Source: Chitinophaga pinensis | GTDB lineage: Bacteria; Bacteroidota; Bacteroidia; Chitinophagales; Chitinophagaceae | Direction: 5' to 3' | NCBI RefSeq assembly: GCF_007896845.1 | Contig: NZ_VOHS01000001.1 | Coordinates: 398,633 to 462,632 of the forward strand | DNA: 64,000 nt | Shown: positions 1-8,828 of the stretch, piece by piece | How the letters are laid out: every line of letters starts with the position of its first letter | Numbering within the stretch: position 1 is the stretch's first letter | Translations under genes and position numbers: made by a program | The notes under the pieces: model-generated | Database searches by the model: none | Told to the model about the DNA's origin: nothing | The model's input: the letters and a program-made list of their open reading frames with translations, nothing else

Positions 1-1
1 T

Positions 2-529
2 GATGCGCTGACTGTGCTGCAGGCTAAGAAGAACCGTATTCTGCTGCAACAGCTGCAGCCGGTGAAAGCACCTTATGTATATAAAAATGTCCTGAACGGC
101 GTTCTGCTGCAGGAGAATGATAAAGGCAACTATCAGGAGTGGAATGAAGCGGGCGCAAGACCGTCTACCCCTGCTGAAAAAGCAGACCTGGAATTTGCAA
201 ATCTGGTATGTAAGCACCTGAAATCTAATGCGATCGCGCTGGTGAAAGACAAACAGCTGATCGGTAAAGGTTGTGGACAGACTTCCCGTATCGACTCACT
301 GCGTCATGCTATTGCGAAGGCTGCTCAGTTCAACTTTGATCTGAAAGGTGCTGCGATGGCTTCTGACGCATTCTTCCCATTTGATGACTGTGTACGCATT
401 GCACATGAGGAAGGTATCACTTCTGTGATCCAGCCCGGAGGTTCCGTAAGAGATAATGATTCAGTAGAATTCTGCAAACAGAACGGTATGGTAATGGTAA
501 TGACCGGTACCCGCCACTTCAGACACTAA
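2..529 (+). CDS. purH: PurH, bifunctional AICAR transformylase/IMP cyclohydrolase, C-terminal part
   Basis: Partial gene: the reading frame is open from the window edge and the N-terminus lies outside. The roughly 175 visible residues are the end of the AICAR transformylase domain, which transfers a formyl group from 10-formyl-tetrahydrofolate to AICAR in the last steps of cytoplasmic purine (IMP) synthesis. The segments SDAFFPFDD and IQPGGSVRDNDS near the C-terminus are typical of the family, and the protein ends in TGTRHFRH as PurH proteins usually do. A rho-independent terminator follows about 30 bp after the stop, so this is the end of a transcription unit. The identification is firm; the cyclohydrolase domain cannot be judged. 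Confidence 0.95.
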   Translation, partial: DALTVLQAKKNRILLQQLQPVKAPYVYKNVLNGVLLQENDKGNYQEWNEAGARPSTPAEKADLEFANLVCKHLKSNAIALVKDKQLIGKGCGQTSRIDSLRHAIAKAAQFNFDLKGAAMASDAFFPFDDCVRIAHEEGITSVIQPGGSVRDNDSVEFCKQNGMVMVMTGTRHFRH

Positions 530-558
530 GTCTGATCTGTATCTGCGAAAAGCATATT

Positions 559-590
559 AAAAAGCACTGGCCCATGCCGGTGCTTTTTTG
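559..590 (+). terminator. Rho-independent terminator after purH
   Basis: AAAAGCACTGG and CCGGTGCTTTT form an 11-bp stem with one wobble pair around the loop cccatg, followed by a T tract. It lies between purH and the sigma factor gene and separates the two units. Confidence 0.85.
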
Positions 591-622
591 CTAAAAATTC
601 TTTACTATTGTCCATCTAATCT

Positions 623-1201
623 ATGGCCTTTTTACACCATAATATCATGAAAGATGCTGATGATGCCGTGTTGATCCTGGAGTACAAACGCTCCGGTCAG
701 CTCGACTATCTGGCTGCGTTGTATCAACGCTACATGAATCTGGTATATGGTGTATGTCTGCGTTATTTTGACGAGGAATCCAGTAAGGACGCCGTTATGC
801 AGATCTTTGAGGAGCTGATTGTGAAGTTGCAGCAGCATGAGGTTCAGAACTTTAAGAGTTGGTTGCATGTGCTGACGAAGAACCATTGTCTGATGAAATT
901 GCGTTCCATGAAAAACAGGGAGGGAAAGGAAATTTCTCTGGACGGACTCCCCGTTATGGAAAACGACTCTTTTGCACATCATGAGAACGGTGTAAGTATA
1001 GAAGTACATCTGCAGGGTATGGAAAAATGCCTTGACGCCTTGCCGGAAGAGCAAAAGCGTAGTGTAGATCTATTCTATCTCAAAGAAAAAAGCTATAAAG
1101 AAGTAGCGGATATCACCGGATATGACATGAAAAAGGTGAAAAGTTATATCCAGAATGGTAAACGCAACCTGAAAATCTGTATGGAACAACAAGATGTCTG
1201 A
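623..1201 (+). CDS. ECF-type RNA polymerase sigma-70 factor
   Basis: A 192-residue sigma factor of the extracytoplasmic-function class. Region 2 is visible around residues 30-70 (LAALYQRYMNLVYGVCLRYF, then an FEELIVKL helix) and the region 4 helix-turn-helix at about 140-185 (ALPEEQKRSVDLFYLKEKSY, then KVKSYIQNGKRNLK). It should direct core RNA polymerase to a small set of promoters. The next gene overlaps it by 8 bp and encodes a membrane protein with an anti-sigma-like N-terminus, which indicates translational coupling and a sigma/anti-sigma pair. The start is uncertain: ATG 647 (MKDADDAV) is an equally good candidate. The regulon cannot be read from the sequence. Confidence 0.88.
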   Translation: MAFLHHNIMKDADDAVLILEYKRSGQLDYLAALYQRYMNLVYGVCLRYFDEESSKDAVMQIFEELIVKLQQHEVQNFKSWLHVLTKNHCLMKLRSMKNREGKEISLDGLPVMENDSFAHHENGVSIEVHLQGMEKCLDALPEEQKRSVDLFYLKEKSYKEVADITGYDMKKVKSYIQNGKRNLKICMEQQDV

Positions 1202-2552
1202 TAAGCACAGTCATATGAACCATAGCGTTGATCCGGAGCTGATCCGCAAATATCTGGCAGGAGAGCTGGATAATAAAGCGATGCATGCCCTCGAGAAACA
1301 GGCCATGGACGATCCGTTTCTGGCGGACGCACTGGACGGGTTTGCTGAACGCAAGTCTGATCAGCGTATGCATCTGGCTGATCTGAACAAGCGACTTGAG
1401 TTACGGGTGAAGGGTAAAGAAGAGCGGAAAGTGCTTCCGATCATCAGACTGGACAGACGTTGGCTGGCTGCTGCGGGAGTGCTGTTGCTGGTGATGGGTG
1501 GTTTGTTCTGGATATGGCGTTCCGGTTTCAGAGAAGATCAATCTATTGCCTATAAATCTGCAGATGTAGCTGATAGTTCTATCACTGATACCTTACAGTA
1601 TTATAATCAGGAAGAGCCGATGGCGTGGGGGAACAAATCTGAGAAGCTGCGGGGCATCAGTATTCGTCCCGACACGGGCAGTCATATTTTCCCCGGAAAT
1701 GTCAGCACAGAATCAAGAGGTATTGCGGGTATTTTAAGAAGAGAACAGGATACGGTTGCACTGGCAATGGCCCCGTCACCTTCTACTGTTGCCGCGGCAC
1801 CAACCTTAATGGCTGAGAAGGCGGATAGGACAGATACAATTGATACCAGAATTGTGGATATAGCGATCGCTAATCCTAAAGATATGCCTATCAGGGAAAA
1901 AGAAACCGAGGCCAGATCCAGAAATTATTTTGCGGTAAAACCGATCGTTGCTAACCGTCTTATCAAAGGACAGGTTAATGATGGGAAAAATGGGTTGCCG
2001 GGTGTGGCGGTAATACTCGAAGGAACTACACAGGGCGTTGTAACAGGTGCGGATGGTTCGTTCTCGCTCAATGTGGCAGATACTACAAAAAATGTTAATC
2101 TGGTTGCATCCTATGTAGGGTTTAAGCAGGAAAGGCTGAGTGTCTCACCAAGAGAAAATAATCTGGATATCCGGATGAGAGAAGATCAGAATGGTCTGAA
2201 CGAGGTTGTCGTAACCGGCTATGATAAGAAAATCAGCAAGAAATTTGGAGCTGTTTATCAGCCGCCAATGCCGGCTGAAGGATATGACAGTTACAATGAA
2301 TATCTTGCAAAAAATACCCATTATCCTGCTTCCGCAGTAGCTGATAATGTGAAAGGAAGGGTAAAAGTGTCGTTCAGGGTGATGCCTGACGGTTCGCTGG
2401 AAGACTTCAAAATAACCAGACGTTTGCAGCCGGATTGTGATGCAGAAGCATTAAGATTGATAAAAGAAGGCCCCGGATGGACCCCCGCATCCGATAGAAC
2501 AGCGGCACGCGTTACCGTGGAAGTATATTTCCCGGCCAAAACTCCCAGATAA
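1194..2552 (+). CDS. Anti-sigma-like membrane protein with carboxypeptidase-regulatory and TonB C-terminal domains
   Basis: A 452-residue protein with four visible parts. Residues 1-85 are a charged cytoplasmic segment resembling anti-sigma N-termini (PELIRKYLAGEL, then DPFLADALDGF). One transmembrane helix spans about 90-108. A low-complexity periplasmic linker runs to about 250. A CarboxypepD-regulatory-like beta domain at about 255-335 (LIKGQVNDGKNGLPGV) is followed by a TonB C-terminal-like domain at about 370-450 (NVKGRVKVSFRVMPDG). It overlaps the sigma factor gene by 8 bp. Inference: it holds the sigma factor at the inner membrane and its periplasmic TonB-like domain touches an outer-membrane partner, so one chain could do the work of a FecR. 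It could instead be a plain energy transducer. It converges with the next gene, 8 bp away. Confidence 0.75.
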   Translation: MSDKHSHMNHSVDPELIRKYLAGELDNKAMHALEKQAMDDPFLADALDGFAERKSDQRMHLADLNKRLELRVKGKEERKVLPIIRLDRRWLAAAGVLLLVMGGLFWIWRSGFREDQSIAYKSADVADSSITDTLQYYNQEEPMAWGNKSEKLRGISIRPDTGSHIFPGNVSTESRGIAGILRREQDTVALAMAPSPSTVAAAPTLMAEKADRTDTIDTRIVDIAIANPKDMPIREKETEARSRNYFAVKPIVANRLIKGQVNDGKNGLPGVAVILEGTTQGVVTGADGSFSLNVADTTKNVNLVASYVGFKQERLSVSPRENNLDIRMREDQNGLNEVVVTGYDKKISKKFGAVYQPPMPAEGYDSYNEYLAKNTHYPASAVADNVKGRVKVSFRVMPDGSLEDFKITRRLQPDCDAEALRLIKEGPGWTPASDRTAARVTVEVYFPAKTPR

Positions 2553-2560
2553 TAAACGAA

Positions 2561-2761
2561 CTACCTGTTTTGCCTCATTGCTTTGACTATTTTCCGTGTT
2601 CTACGGTCTTCACGTGCATTTTGAAGGGATATTACGGCCCATATGGCGGCAGGTATCCAGCCGATTAATGTGATCTGCAGTAACAGGCATAAGATACCCG
2701 TTAAGATCTTTCCTCTTAACATAAAGGAGAGCCAGGGCAACAGAATGGCGATGAGTGTCAT
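2561..2761 (-). CDS. YqaE/Pmp3 family small membrane protein
   Basis: A 66-residue protein made of two hydrophobic helices (IAILLPWLSFMLRGK and TGILCLLLQITLIGWIPA) and a basic tail. This is the whole length of the Pmp3/YqaE/stress-induced hydrophobic peptide family, and the pattern ILLPWLSF, RGK, QITLIGWIPAAIWA is characteristic. The role is poorly known; in other organisms the family is linked to membrane potential and stress. It starts 12 bp after lutB on the same strand and is probably read from the lutB promoter. Confidence 0.8.
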   Translation of the reverse strand: MTLIAILLPWLSFMLRGKILTGILCLLLQITLIGWIPAAIWAVISLQNAREDRRTRKIVKAMRQNR

Positions 2762-2773
2762 GTCAAAAAGATA

Positions 2774-4150
2774 CTATTTTTTTCTCTCTTTCCACAGCTG
2801 GTTAAAGGATTTCGGTGCAAATACAGGTAATGCCCTGTCATCACCCCAGGCCTGGGAGAAGAATTTTTTCATGAAGAAGTTTTTGGCGCCACCACCTACG
2901 AGGTTCATCATTCTGCGGCTCAGACTTGCCTGTTTCCAGCCAAACCACGACATCTTTTCTCCTCCGGAGGTATAGTTCTCTTCAACCGCTTTATGACGAT
3001 TATGGAGCAGTAATTCGTGTACATTGATCCTTACAGGGCATACCTCTGTGCAGTTGCCGCAAAGGGAAGAGGCGTAGCTAAGGTGCATGAATGACTCCAT
3101 GCCCTGCAGGTGTGGGGTGATAACAGATCCGATGGGACCACTATAAGTGGTACCATAGCTATGACCACCGATATTTTTATAGACAGGACAGGCGTTCAGG
3201 CAGGAGCCGCAGCGTATGCAGTAAAGGCTTTCGCGGGCTTCTGTATCTGCCAGAATGTTGGTACGGCCATTATCCATGAGAATAACATACATCTCTTCCG
3301 GACCATCTGTTTCATGTTCCTGACGGGGACCGCTGAAAATAGAATTGTACACTGTTACCTGCTGACCGGTGCCGTAAGTAGCCAGTAAAGGCCAGAACAT
3401 AGCCAGGTCGTTGATAGAGGGCAGCATCTTTTCGATACCTACCAATACGATATGTGTTTTGGGAAATGCGGTGCTGAGACGCGCGTTTCCTTCATTTTCG
3501 GTGACAGCAATGCCGCCTATATCTGCGATAATGAAGTTGGCGCCGGTAATGCCGATTTCTGCGTCGAGGTATTTCTGACGGAGTTTTTCGCGGGCTACGA
3601 GGGTCATTTCCTGCGGTGTCAGATCGGGAGGTGTACCGAGTTTCTCGGCGAACAGTTTTGCCACATCTTCCTTACTCTTATGCATAGCAGGCGTCACGAT
3701 GTGATAGGGCGGTTCTCCATCCAGCTGTTGGATGTATTCACCAAGATCAGTTTCTACACATTCAATATTATGCTGTGCCAGGAAGTGGTTCAGGTGAACT
3801 TCTTCCGTCGCCATGGATTTACTCTTTACAATGCTTTTGCAGTTTTTGGCTTCACAGATCGCGAGTATCTCATCCAGTACCTGTTGCGTATTTTCTGCCC
3901 AGATGACTTTACCACCTCTGCGGGTGAAGTTGCTTTCAAATTCCTCGAGATGTTTATCCAGATGTTCCAGTGCCCTCCACTTGATATTCTTGGCTCTTTC
4001 GCGCGCGGTGGTAAGATCGGCAAACTGTTGTTTACCAGCTTTCACGGCAGTATTATACTTACCGATATTGAAGTTGATCGTCTGGCGATGTATGAGGTTT
4101 GTCGCTTTCTTCTCACTGTTATCAAGAAAAGTGGAGGCGTTCTGATGCAT
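2774..4150 (-). CDS. lutB: LutB-like iron-sulfur protein of lactate utilization
   Basis: A 458-residue protein of the LutB/YkgF family. The N-terminal two thirds is the LUD (DUF162) domain; near residues 310-370 there are two cysteine clusters of the 4Fe-4S ferredoxin type (CIRCGSCLNACPVY and CGNCTEVCPV). In other bacteria LutA, LutB and LutC together oxidise L-lactate to pyruvate. Neither lutA nor lutC is adjacent here, so partners must lie elsewhere or the protein works differently. The start MHQNASTFLDNSEKK fits the family length. The Pmp3 gene follows closely. Confidence 0.88.
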   Translation of the reverse strand: MHQNASTFLDNSEKKATNLIHRQTINFNIGKYNTAVKAGKQQFADLTTARERAKNIKWRALEHLDKHLEEFESNFTRRGGKVIWAENTQQVLDEILAICEAKNCKSIVKSKSMATEEVHLNHFLAQHNIECVETDLGEYIQQLDGEPPYHIVTPAMHKSKEDVAKLFAEKLGTPPDLTPQEMTLVAREKLRQKYLDAEIGITGANFIIADIGGIAVTENEGNARLSTAFPKTHIVLVGIEKMLPSINDLAMFWPLLATYGTGQQVTVYNSIFSGPRQEHETDGPEEMYVILMDNGRTNILADTEARESLYCIRCGSCLNACPVYKNIGGHSYGTTYSGPIGSVITPHLQGMESFMHLSYASSLCGNCTEVCPVRINVHELLLHNRHKAVEENYTSGGEKMSWFGWKQASLSRRMMNLVGGGAKNFFMKKFFSQAWGDDRALPVFAPKSFNQLWKERKK

Positions 4151-4286
4151 AAGTTGTTGAGATTGCTGATTTCGGAATTACAAAACCCATACCGGTTTAC
4201 GGTATGCACGAAATGAATGAAAAAACAACTGTTAGTTAGTATGGAGTAAAGATAGCGAATGCAGGGATAGCATCAGCAACCGGCTA

Positions 4287-4862
4287 TTATTCAGCTTTGT
4301 ATTGTTTGGTAGCGATTTTGTCCAGCACCTGATAGAATTCTTCCCCATATTTCCGGATCAGCGCTTCCCGGAGAAAGCGGTATACCGGTACACGAAGGCT
4401 TTTACCATTCTTGCAGGCTGGTTTACAGATGTCCCATCTGTCATAATTCAATGCTTCGAATGCCTCGTATTTGGTGACCCTGATAGGGTAGAGGTGGCAG
4501 GAAATAGGCTTTTTATAGTCAACAACGCCTTCGTTATAGGCCTTTTCTATGCCACAGCCCACAACGCCATGGTCGTCGATGACTGCATAGGCGCAGATGC
4601 CTTTATTGACGATTGGCGTGACATAGCCATATTCATCGTCTGTGGTATGCGTACCTGTTTTTTCTATTTCGGCGATGCCGTCAGGCCGAAGGTAGGATTT
4701 GATCTTCGGATAGATCTTCTTGAGTTTCTTCACTTCCTCCTTATCGAGCGGCGCTCCACAATCACCCGCAACACAGCAGGCGCCTTTACAGGCTCCCAGG
4801 TTGCAGACGAACTGTTCCTCAATAACTTCGTCGCTGATATACTTATCGTCAATAATGATCAT
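4287..4862 (-). CDS. DUF3109 family cysteine-rich protein
   Basis: A 191-residue cytoplasmic protein of unknown function, found across Bacteroidota. It is rich in cysteines: CNLGACKGACC then GDCGAP at about residues 19-38, and later ICAY, GCGIEKAY, SCHLYPIR and ICKPAC. The spacing resembles metal- or Fe-S-binding zinc-ribbon-like proteins (YkgJ-type CxxxCxxxCC), which is an inference only. It appears to be a single-gene unit with its own -7 element at 4928-4935. No neighbour suggests a pathway. Confidence 0.8.
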   Translation of the reverse strand: MIIIDDKYISDEVIEEQFVCNLGACKGACCVAGDCGAPLDKEEVKKLKKIYPKIKSYLRPDGIAEIEKTGTHTTDDEYGYVTPIVNKGICAYAVIDDHGVVGCGIEKAYNEGVVDYKKPISCHLYPIRVTKYEAFEALNYDRWDICKPACKNGKSLRVPVYRFLREALIRKYGEEFYQVLDKIATKQYKAE

Positions 4863-4927
4863 AAAAAAATTGATGGTCGATAGTCCGTTGATGTTGGCAT
4901 GACAGCGGACCGGATTCCTTAAAAACG

Positions 4928-4935
4928 CAAAGTTA
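4928..4935 (-). promoter_or_regulatory. Bacteroidota -7 element for the DUF3109 gene
   Basis: Read on the minus strand this is TAACTTTG, a match to TAnnTTTG, about 65 bp before the DUF3109 start codon. No convincing -33 TTTG is seen at the usual spacing. Confidence 0.4.
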
Positions 4936-4950
4936 CAAAATAGTCAAAGA

Positions 4951-5553
4951 CTATCGCCACTTGAGCGTTTCAACAAGGTGCCACATATCTTCCTGAAGGA
5001 ATTGTTGTACCGGCGCGAGTGAGTCAGCGTTGGGAGCGGCATCGAAATACAGCGCTCCGCGCAGGAAGTGCACGGTGGAGTCTGTTGCGTAGAACTGTTT
5101 GGCGGAGGCGGCATTACCACCTACGTCATAGAATTCGCCGGAGACATTAAAGGGGGTATGGATTGTTTTTTCGTCAATATATTCTGCCTTATAGGTGTGT
5201 TTGTAGGTCATCTTAAAGGCGTCATTGACGAGTTGCTGGAAGTCATTTTTCGCATTTTTACCGATTTCCTTGTAGCTCATGTAGATCTTACCGTTCAGGG
5301 AAGGGAATTCGACATTGATCCAGTAGGGATTTTCGGTTTTCTGACCAAAGAAGAGGCTGTCCTTTACGACATTGGCATATACCGGGTACTCGAAGGTGTA
5401 TGGATAACCGGGTACGTCAAACACGCGATATTCCTTTTTCGGGAAGTTGATCTGGAAGTAGCCGCGTGGTTTGGGCGTATAAGATTGTTCGCAGGCTGCA
5501 AAGATAAATGTAAGCAGCAGCAGGAGACAGATGGTATTCCCGGTTAATTTCAT
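4951..5553 (-). CDS. gldD: Gliding motility lipoprotein GldD
   Basis: A 200-residue lipoprotein with a signal peptide and lipobox FAAC (lipidated Cys at about residue 21), followed by YTPKPRGYFQINFPKKEY, typical of GldD. GldD is needed for gliding in Flavobacterium johnsoniae, where it is associated with the gliding machinery; the exact role is unclear. It lies 30 bp downstream of gldE on the same strand, the conserved gldE-gldD order, so the two are probably one operon. Length matches the family. Confidence 0.92.
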   Translation of the reverse strand: MKLTGNTICLLLLLTFIFAACEQSYTPKPRGYFQINFPKKEYRVFDVPGYPYTFEYPVYANVVKDSLFFGQKTENPYWINVEFPSLNGKIYMSYKEIGKNAKNDFQQLVNDAFKMTYKHTYKAEYIDEKTIHTPFNVSGEFYDVGGNAASAKQFYATDSTVHFLRGALYFDAAPNADSLAPVQQFLQEDMWHLVETLKWR

Positions 5554-5583
5554 AGTAAGCTTCTTGTAGTTAGGTGTACTGCA

Positions 5584-6978
5584 CTATTTCTCGTCATCCA
5601 CATTTTGCCTGATGGTGACCTGTACTTTCTGGATACGCATTTTGCTTACTTCCAGTACGGTAAAGTCATATTCTTCGTAGGATATTACGCTGTTTTCTTC
5701 CGGGAATTTACCAGCCAGTTCGAGGATCAGTCCACCGATAGAGTCACTTTCTCCTTTCACGACTTCAAATGTATCGGGAGAGATGTTCATGATACGGCAA
5801 ACGTCATTGAGCATGGTTTTGCCTTCAAAAACGTAGGTATTATTGTCTACTTTGCTGTAGTTGAATTCTTCTTCATCAAATTCATCTTTGATATCACCGA
5901 TGACTTCTTCCACGATATCCTCGAGGGTAACGATACCGGAGGTACCACCAAATTCGTCTACTACTACGGCAAAATGCATACGTCTGTTCTGGAACTCGGC
6001 GAGGAGGTCTTCGATCAGTTTATGGCCATGTACGAAGAATGGTTGGCGCATAACGGTATGCCAGTCAAAGCTCTTGCCTTTATCGAGGTGGGGCAGGAGG
6101 TCTTTGGTGTGGATAACGCCGACGATATTATCGAGATTGCCTTTGTAAACGGGGAGGCGGGAATAGTGCAGATCAGCCACTCGTTTTACGACGATGTCGA
6201 AGTTATCGTCATATTCGATACCGGATACGTCCAGTCGTGTGTGCATGATCTGTTTAACGGTGATATTGCCGAATTTCAGGATGCCTTTGAGGATATTTTT
6301 CTCTTCCTGGGAGGCGGTTGGATCCACGCTCATTTCTATGGCTTCGTCAATCTCCTGATAGTTGACAGCGCCGCTGCCTCTGTGGAAGAAGCGGGCTTCA
6401 ATGCTTTCGCTGAGGCTAACATAGAAATCGCTGACAGGTTCGAGGGTGGCGTGTACGAGGCTTACGAACCATGCGAAATAGGTGGCGAACCGGATATTGT
6501 TTTGTGCTGCCCATACTCGTGGGAGTACCTGACCACAGAAGAGGAGTACGAAGATGATAATGGCTATACGTACTACAAAAGACACAACCGGAACGGTCTG
6601 GAGGTCTTCCATCTGGGTGATGAGGTAGCTGGTGACCATGATAAAGGCGACGGAGAGCAGGATACCTGCTATCTGGAGGGATGCCAGCAGGGAGCGGGGC
6701 TTTTCCAATAGCTTGGTAATCAGCTTTCCGCTGGTGTTCTGCCTTGTTTTCAGGGCGTTCAGGTCTTTATAGTTCAGGGAGAAGAATGCTACTTCTGCGC
6801 CGGAGACGATAAAGGCCATGAGGAGGAGTATGAATATCACAAGCAGATAAATAACCACGTTCGGAGTGGCGATGGGCGCCGCTGCTTGTAACAGGGTAAG
6901 CTTACCAGGTAAAATGCTTGCCGGATAGGTGTACAAAATGTTCAACTTTGACGTGATAAATATTAGAACCCCGAGCAT
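5584..6978 (-). CDS. gldE: GldE, CNNM/CBS/CorC-type membrane protein
   Basis: A 464-residue membrane protein with the CNNM (DUF21) transmembrane domain at about residues 40-200, a pair of CBS domains at about 215-350 (IMHTRLDVSGIE, then VVDEFGGTSGIVTLEDIVEE) and a CorC_HlyC domain at the C-terminus. The family is related to magnesium/cobalt transport-associated proteins. In Bacteroidota the copy beside gldD is GldE, implicated in gliding. The operon order gldE-gldD and a -7 element upstream at 7048-7055 support a two-gene unit. Confidence 0.9.
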   Translation of the reverse strand: MLGVLIFITSKLNILYTYPASILPGKLTLLQAAAPIATPNVVIYLLVIFILLLMAFIVSGAEVAFFSLNYKDLNALKTRQNTSGKLITKLLEKPRSLLASLQIAGILLSVAFIMVTSYLITQMEDLQTVPVVSFVVRIAIIIFVLLFCGQVLPRVWAAQNNIRFATYFAWFVSLVHATLEPVSDFYVSLSESIEARFFHRGSGAVNYQEIDEAIEMSVDPTASQEEKNILKGILKFGNITVKQIMHTRLDVSGIEYDDNFDIVVKRVADLHYSRLPVYKGNLDNIVGVIHTKDLLPHLDKGKSFDWHTVMRQPFFVHGHKLIEDLLAEFQNRRMHFAVVVDEFGGTSGIVTLEDIVEEVIGDIKDEFDEEEFNYSKVDNNTYVFEGKTMLNDVCRIMNISPDTFEVVKGESDSIGGLILELAGKFPEENSVISYEEYDFTVLEVSKMRIQKVQVTIRQNVDDEK

Positions 6979-7047
6979 ATAGCAAAGTAAGTTCCAAAAA
7001 AATGGGAAAGTAATTCAGGTCTTAAATTGAATCGCTTTCCCTATATG

Positions 7048-7055
7048 CAAATATA
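7048..7055 (-). promoter_or_regulatory. Bacteroidota -7 element for gldE-gldD
   Basis: On the minus strand the sequence is TATATTTG, matching TAnnTTTG, about 70 bp before the gldE start. This would leave a leader of about 60 nt. Confidence 0.45.
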
Positions 7056-7113
7056 AGTAATGTCCCATAAAGGGATTATCAATCAAAAAGAATTAATATT
7101 TTTTATTGGATAG

Positions 7114-7569
7114 TTAAAAAGGAAGATCGTCCGCTGTGTCGTTCAGTTGGGGGGGTATTTCCATATTGGGGAAATTATCACCGGTATTGCTGCCTGTGTT
7201 GCTATGATGTATGGCATGTTCAGTGTTGTTCAGGTCCATACGTTTATCCAGCATAACAAGGTTATCACCTACTACTTCAGTGGCAAACTTCTTATTACCC
7301 TCCTTATCTTCCCAGCTGCGGGTACGGAGGCGTCCTTCAATATATACAAGACTTCCTTTGTGCAGGTACTTTTGGGCTAATTCCGCCAGTCCGCGCCATA
7401 ATACAACCGTATGCCATTCTGTTTGGGAAATCAGTTTACCAGCTCTGTCCTTGAATGTTTCTGTTGTCGCCAGGGAAAACTTGGCTACTGCGATATTACC
7501 TTCTAAAAACTGTACATCTGGATCTCTACCCAAGTTGCCAATCAGGATTACTTTATTAACACCTCTCAT
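7114..7569 (-). CDS. ssb: Single-stranded DNA-binding protein
   Basis: A 151-residue SSB. The OB-fold occupies residues 1-110 (MRGVNKVILIGNLGRDPDV, then FSLATTE and EWHTVVLWRGLAELAQKYL), followed by a flexible linker and the acidic tip ADDLPF that binds partner proteins in replication and repair. The length is usual. It is followed on the same strand by the mutY remnant after a 180-bp gap on its upstream side, an arrangement common in Bacteroidota. Confidence 0.95.
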   Translation of the reverse strand: MRGVNKVILIGNLGRDPDVQFLEGNIAVAKFSLATTETFKDRAGKLISQTEWHTVVLWRGLAELAQKYLHKGSLVYIEGRLRTRSWEDKEGNKKFATEVVGDNLVMLDKRMDLNNTEHAIHHSNTGSNTGDNFPNMEIPPQLNDTADDLPF

Positions 7570-7751
7570 TGTTGCAGGTTTTAATCTATTGATTTTAAAC
7601 TATTGAAAATATACGCTTCTTTTAAAATGAACAACCTTTCTAAAGTTAATGTTTTTTTCAAATCGACAGTGAAAATTTTACCGTATAGTTTTTAGCTCAA
7701 ATACCTTGCCGTAGCAAGTTGAGCGCTGTTCACAGGCAGTAAGTTTTCGTA

Positions 7752-8815
7752 TCAGAAGAGGGTAAGTTCCCTGTTTTTGAGAAAGTCGGTGATGGTTTTA
7801 GGAAAGGCATAAAGATCCAGTTGATCCCTTGGAACGGCCGTGTATCCGGGCATTTCGGGCTTTTTACTGACTGAAAGCATGAGGAACTGACTATGGATCG
7901 TCTGGTGTGTAAGCTGTTGTTTAAAGGTAGCTGAAGCCCCATCCATGTTGTAACGTATATCTTTCATCACTGCTTTGAAGGCCGCAGAGGATTGTAAGGA
8001 GTCCGGGTCTTCCGGTCCTGGGGTTTCTATGAGAATGAACTCATGGAGGTTTTGCCAGATATCGTTTTCGGTACGTTTCCGGATATAGACATTGTCTTTA
8101 TGCTGGAGTACCAGATAGTAGAAGTAGCGTTTCTTTACAACCAGTTTTTTGGACTTTACGGGCAGGAGTGCGGTGAGTCCCTGCTGATAACCTTTGCATT
8201 TTGAGGCAAGCGGACAGCTTTTACAGGCGGGTTGTTGCGGTTTACATACAACAGCGCCGAAGTCCATAATGGCCTGGTTATACGAAGCTGATTTTCCGTA
8301 AGGAAGCAGTTCCTGCGCCAGTGCGGTGAATTGTTTTTACCTGCGGTAGTATCGATCGGTGTATCTATATCGAAGAAGCGGGACAGCACCCGGAATACGT
8401 TTCCATCCAATACGGCGTGCGGCAGGTTGAAGGCAAAGGATGCGATGGCGGCGGCTGTATATGGGCCTACGCCTTTGAGTGATTGTATAGTATCGTATGT
8501 ATTGGGAAAATGACCATGATACTGTGATGCAATCTGTCTGGCGGCGGCCAGCATATTTTTACAGCGGGCGTAGTAACCCAGTCCCTGCCATAGTCGGAAT
8601 GCTGCTTCTTCCGGCGCGGCGGCCAGTTCCTGAACGGTCGGATAATTTAAGATAAACTTCTCGTAGTAGGCCCATCCCTGTTCCACACGTGTTTGCTGGA
8701 GTATAATTTCAGACAGCCATATCCGGTAGGGGTCTTTCTCACCTTTCCATGGCATGGAACGCGTATTCTCGTTATCGTTCCATTCCATGAGTGCATTCGT
8801 AAAAAACTGCTTCAT
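7752..8815 (-). pseudogene. mutY: A/G-specific adenine glycosylase MutY, interrupted by a one-base frameshift
   Basis: MutY removes adenine mispaired with 8-oxoguanine. The N-terminal half starts at 8815 (MKQFFTNALMEWNDNENTR) and has the EIILQQTRVEQG segment, the helix-hairpin-helix LKGVGPYTAAAIASFAF and catalytic-Asp region (AVLDGNVFRV). It runs in frame to TPIDTTAGKNN, then goes out of frame. The rest continues in another frame: QFTALAQELLPYGKSASYNQ, then AIMDFGAVVCKPQQPACKSC with the Fe-S cysteines and the NUDIX-like C-terminal domain. Adding one A to the five-A run (T run 8334-8338 on the plus strand) restores a full-length 355-residue protein. Either a sequencing error or real inactivation. 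A longer upstream reading frame to 9088 exists but is not MutY-like. Confidence 0.88.
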
Positions 8816-8820
8816 TTCTG

Positions 8821-8828
8821 CAAATATA
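8821..8828 (-). promoter_or_regulatory. Bacteroidota -7 element abutting the mutY start codon
   Basis: TATATTTG on the minus strand, ending 5 nt before the mutY ATG at 8815-8813. Transcription from it would give a leaderless or nearly leaderless mRNA. It also argues against a start further upstream. Confidence 0.4.

Noticed and set aside
2643..2975. Open frame of 110 codons on the plus strand
   Set aside because: Runs across the 3' end of lutB and the Pmp3 gene in antisense; the minus-strand genes are convincing.
3452..4216. Open frame of 254 codons on the plus strand
   Set aside because: Antisense shadow of lutB.
5605..6711. Open frame of 368 codons on the plus strand
   Set aside because: Lies entirely antisense to gldE, which has clear domains; the antisense product has no recognisable features.
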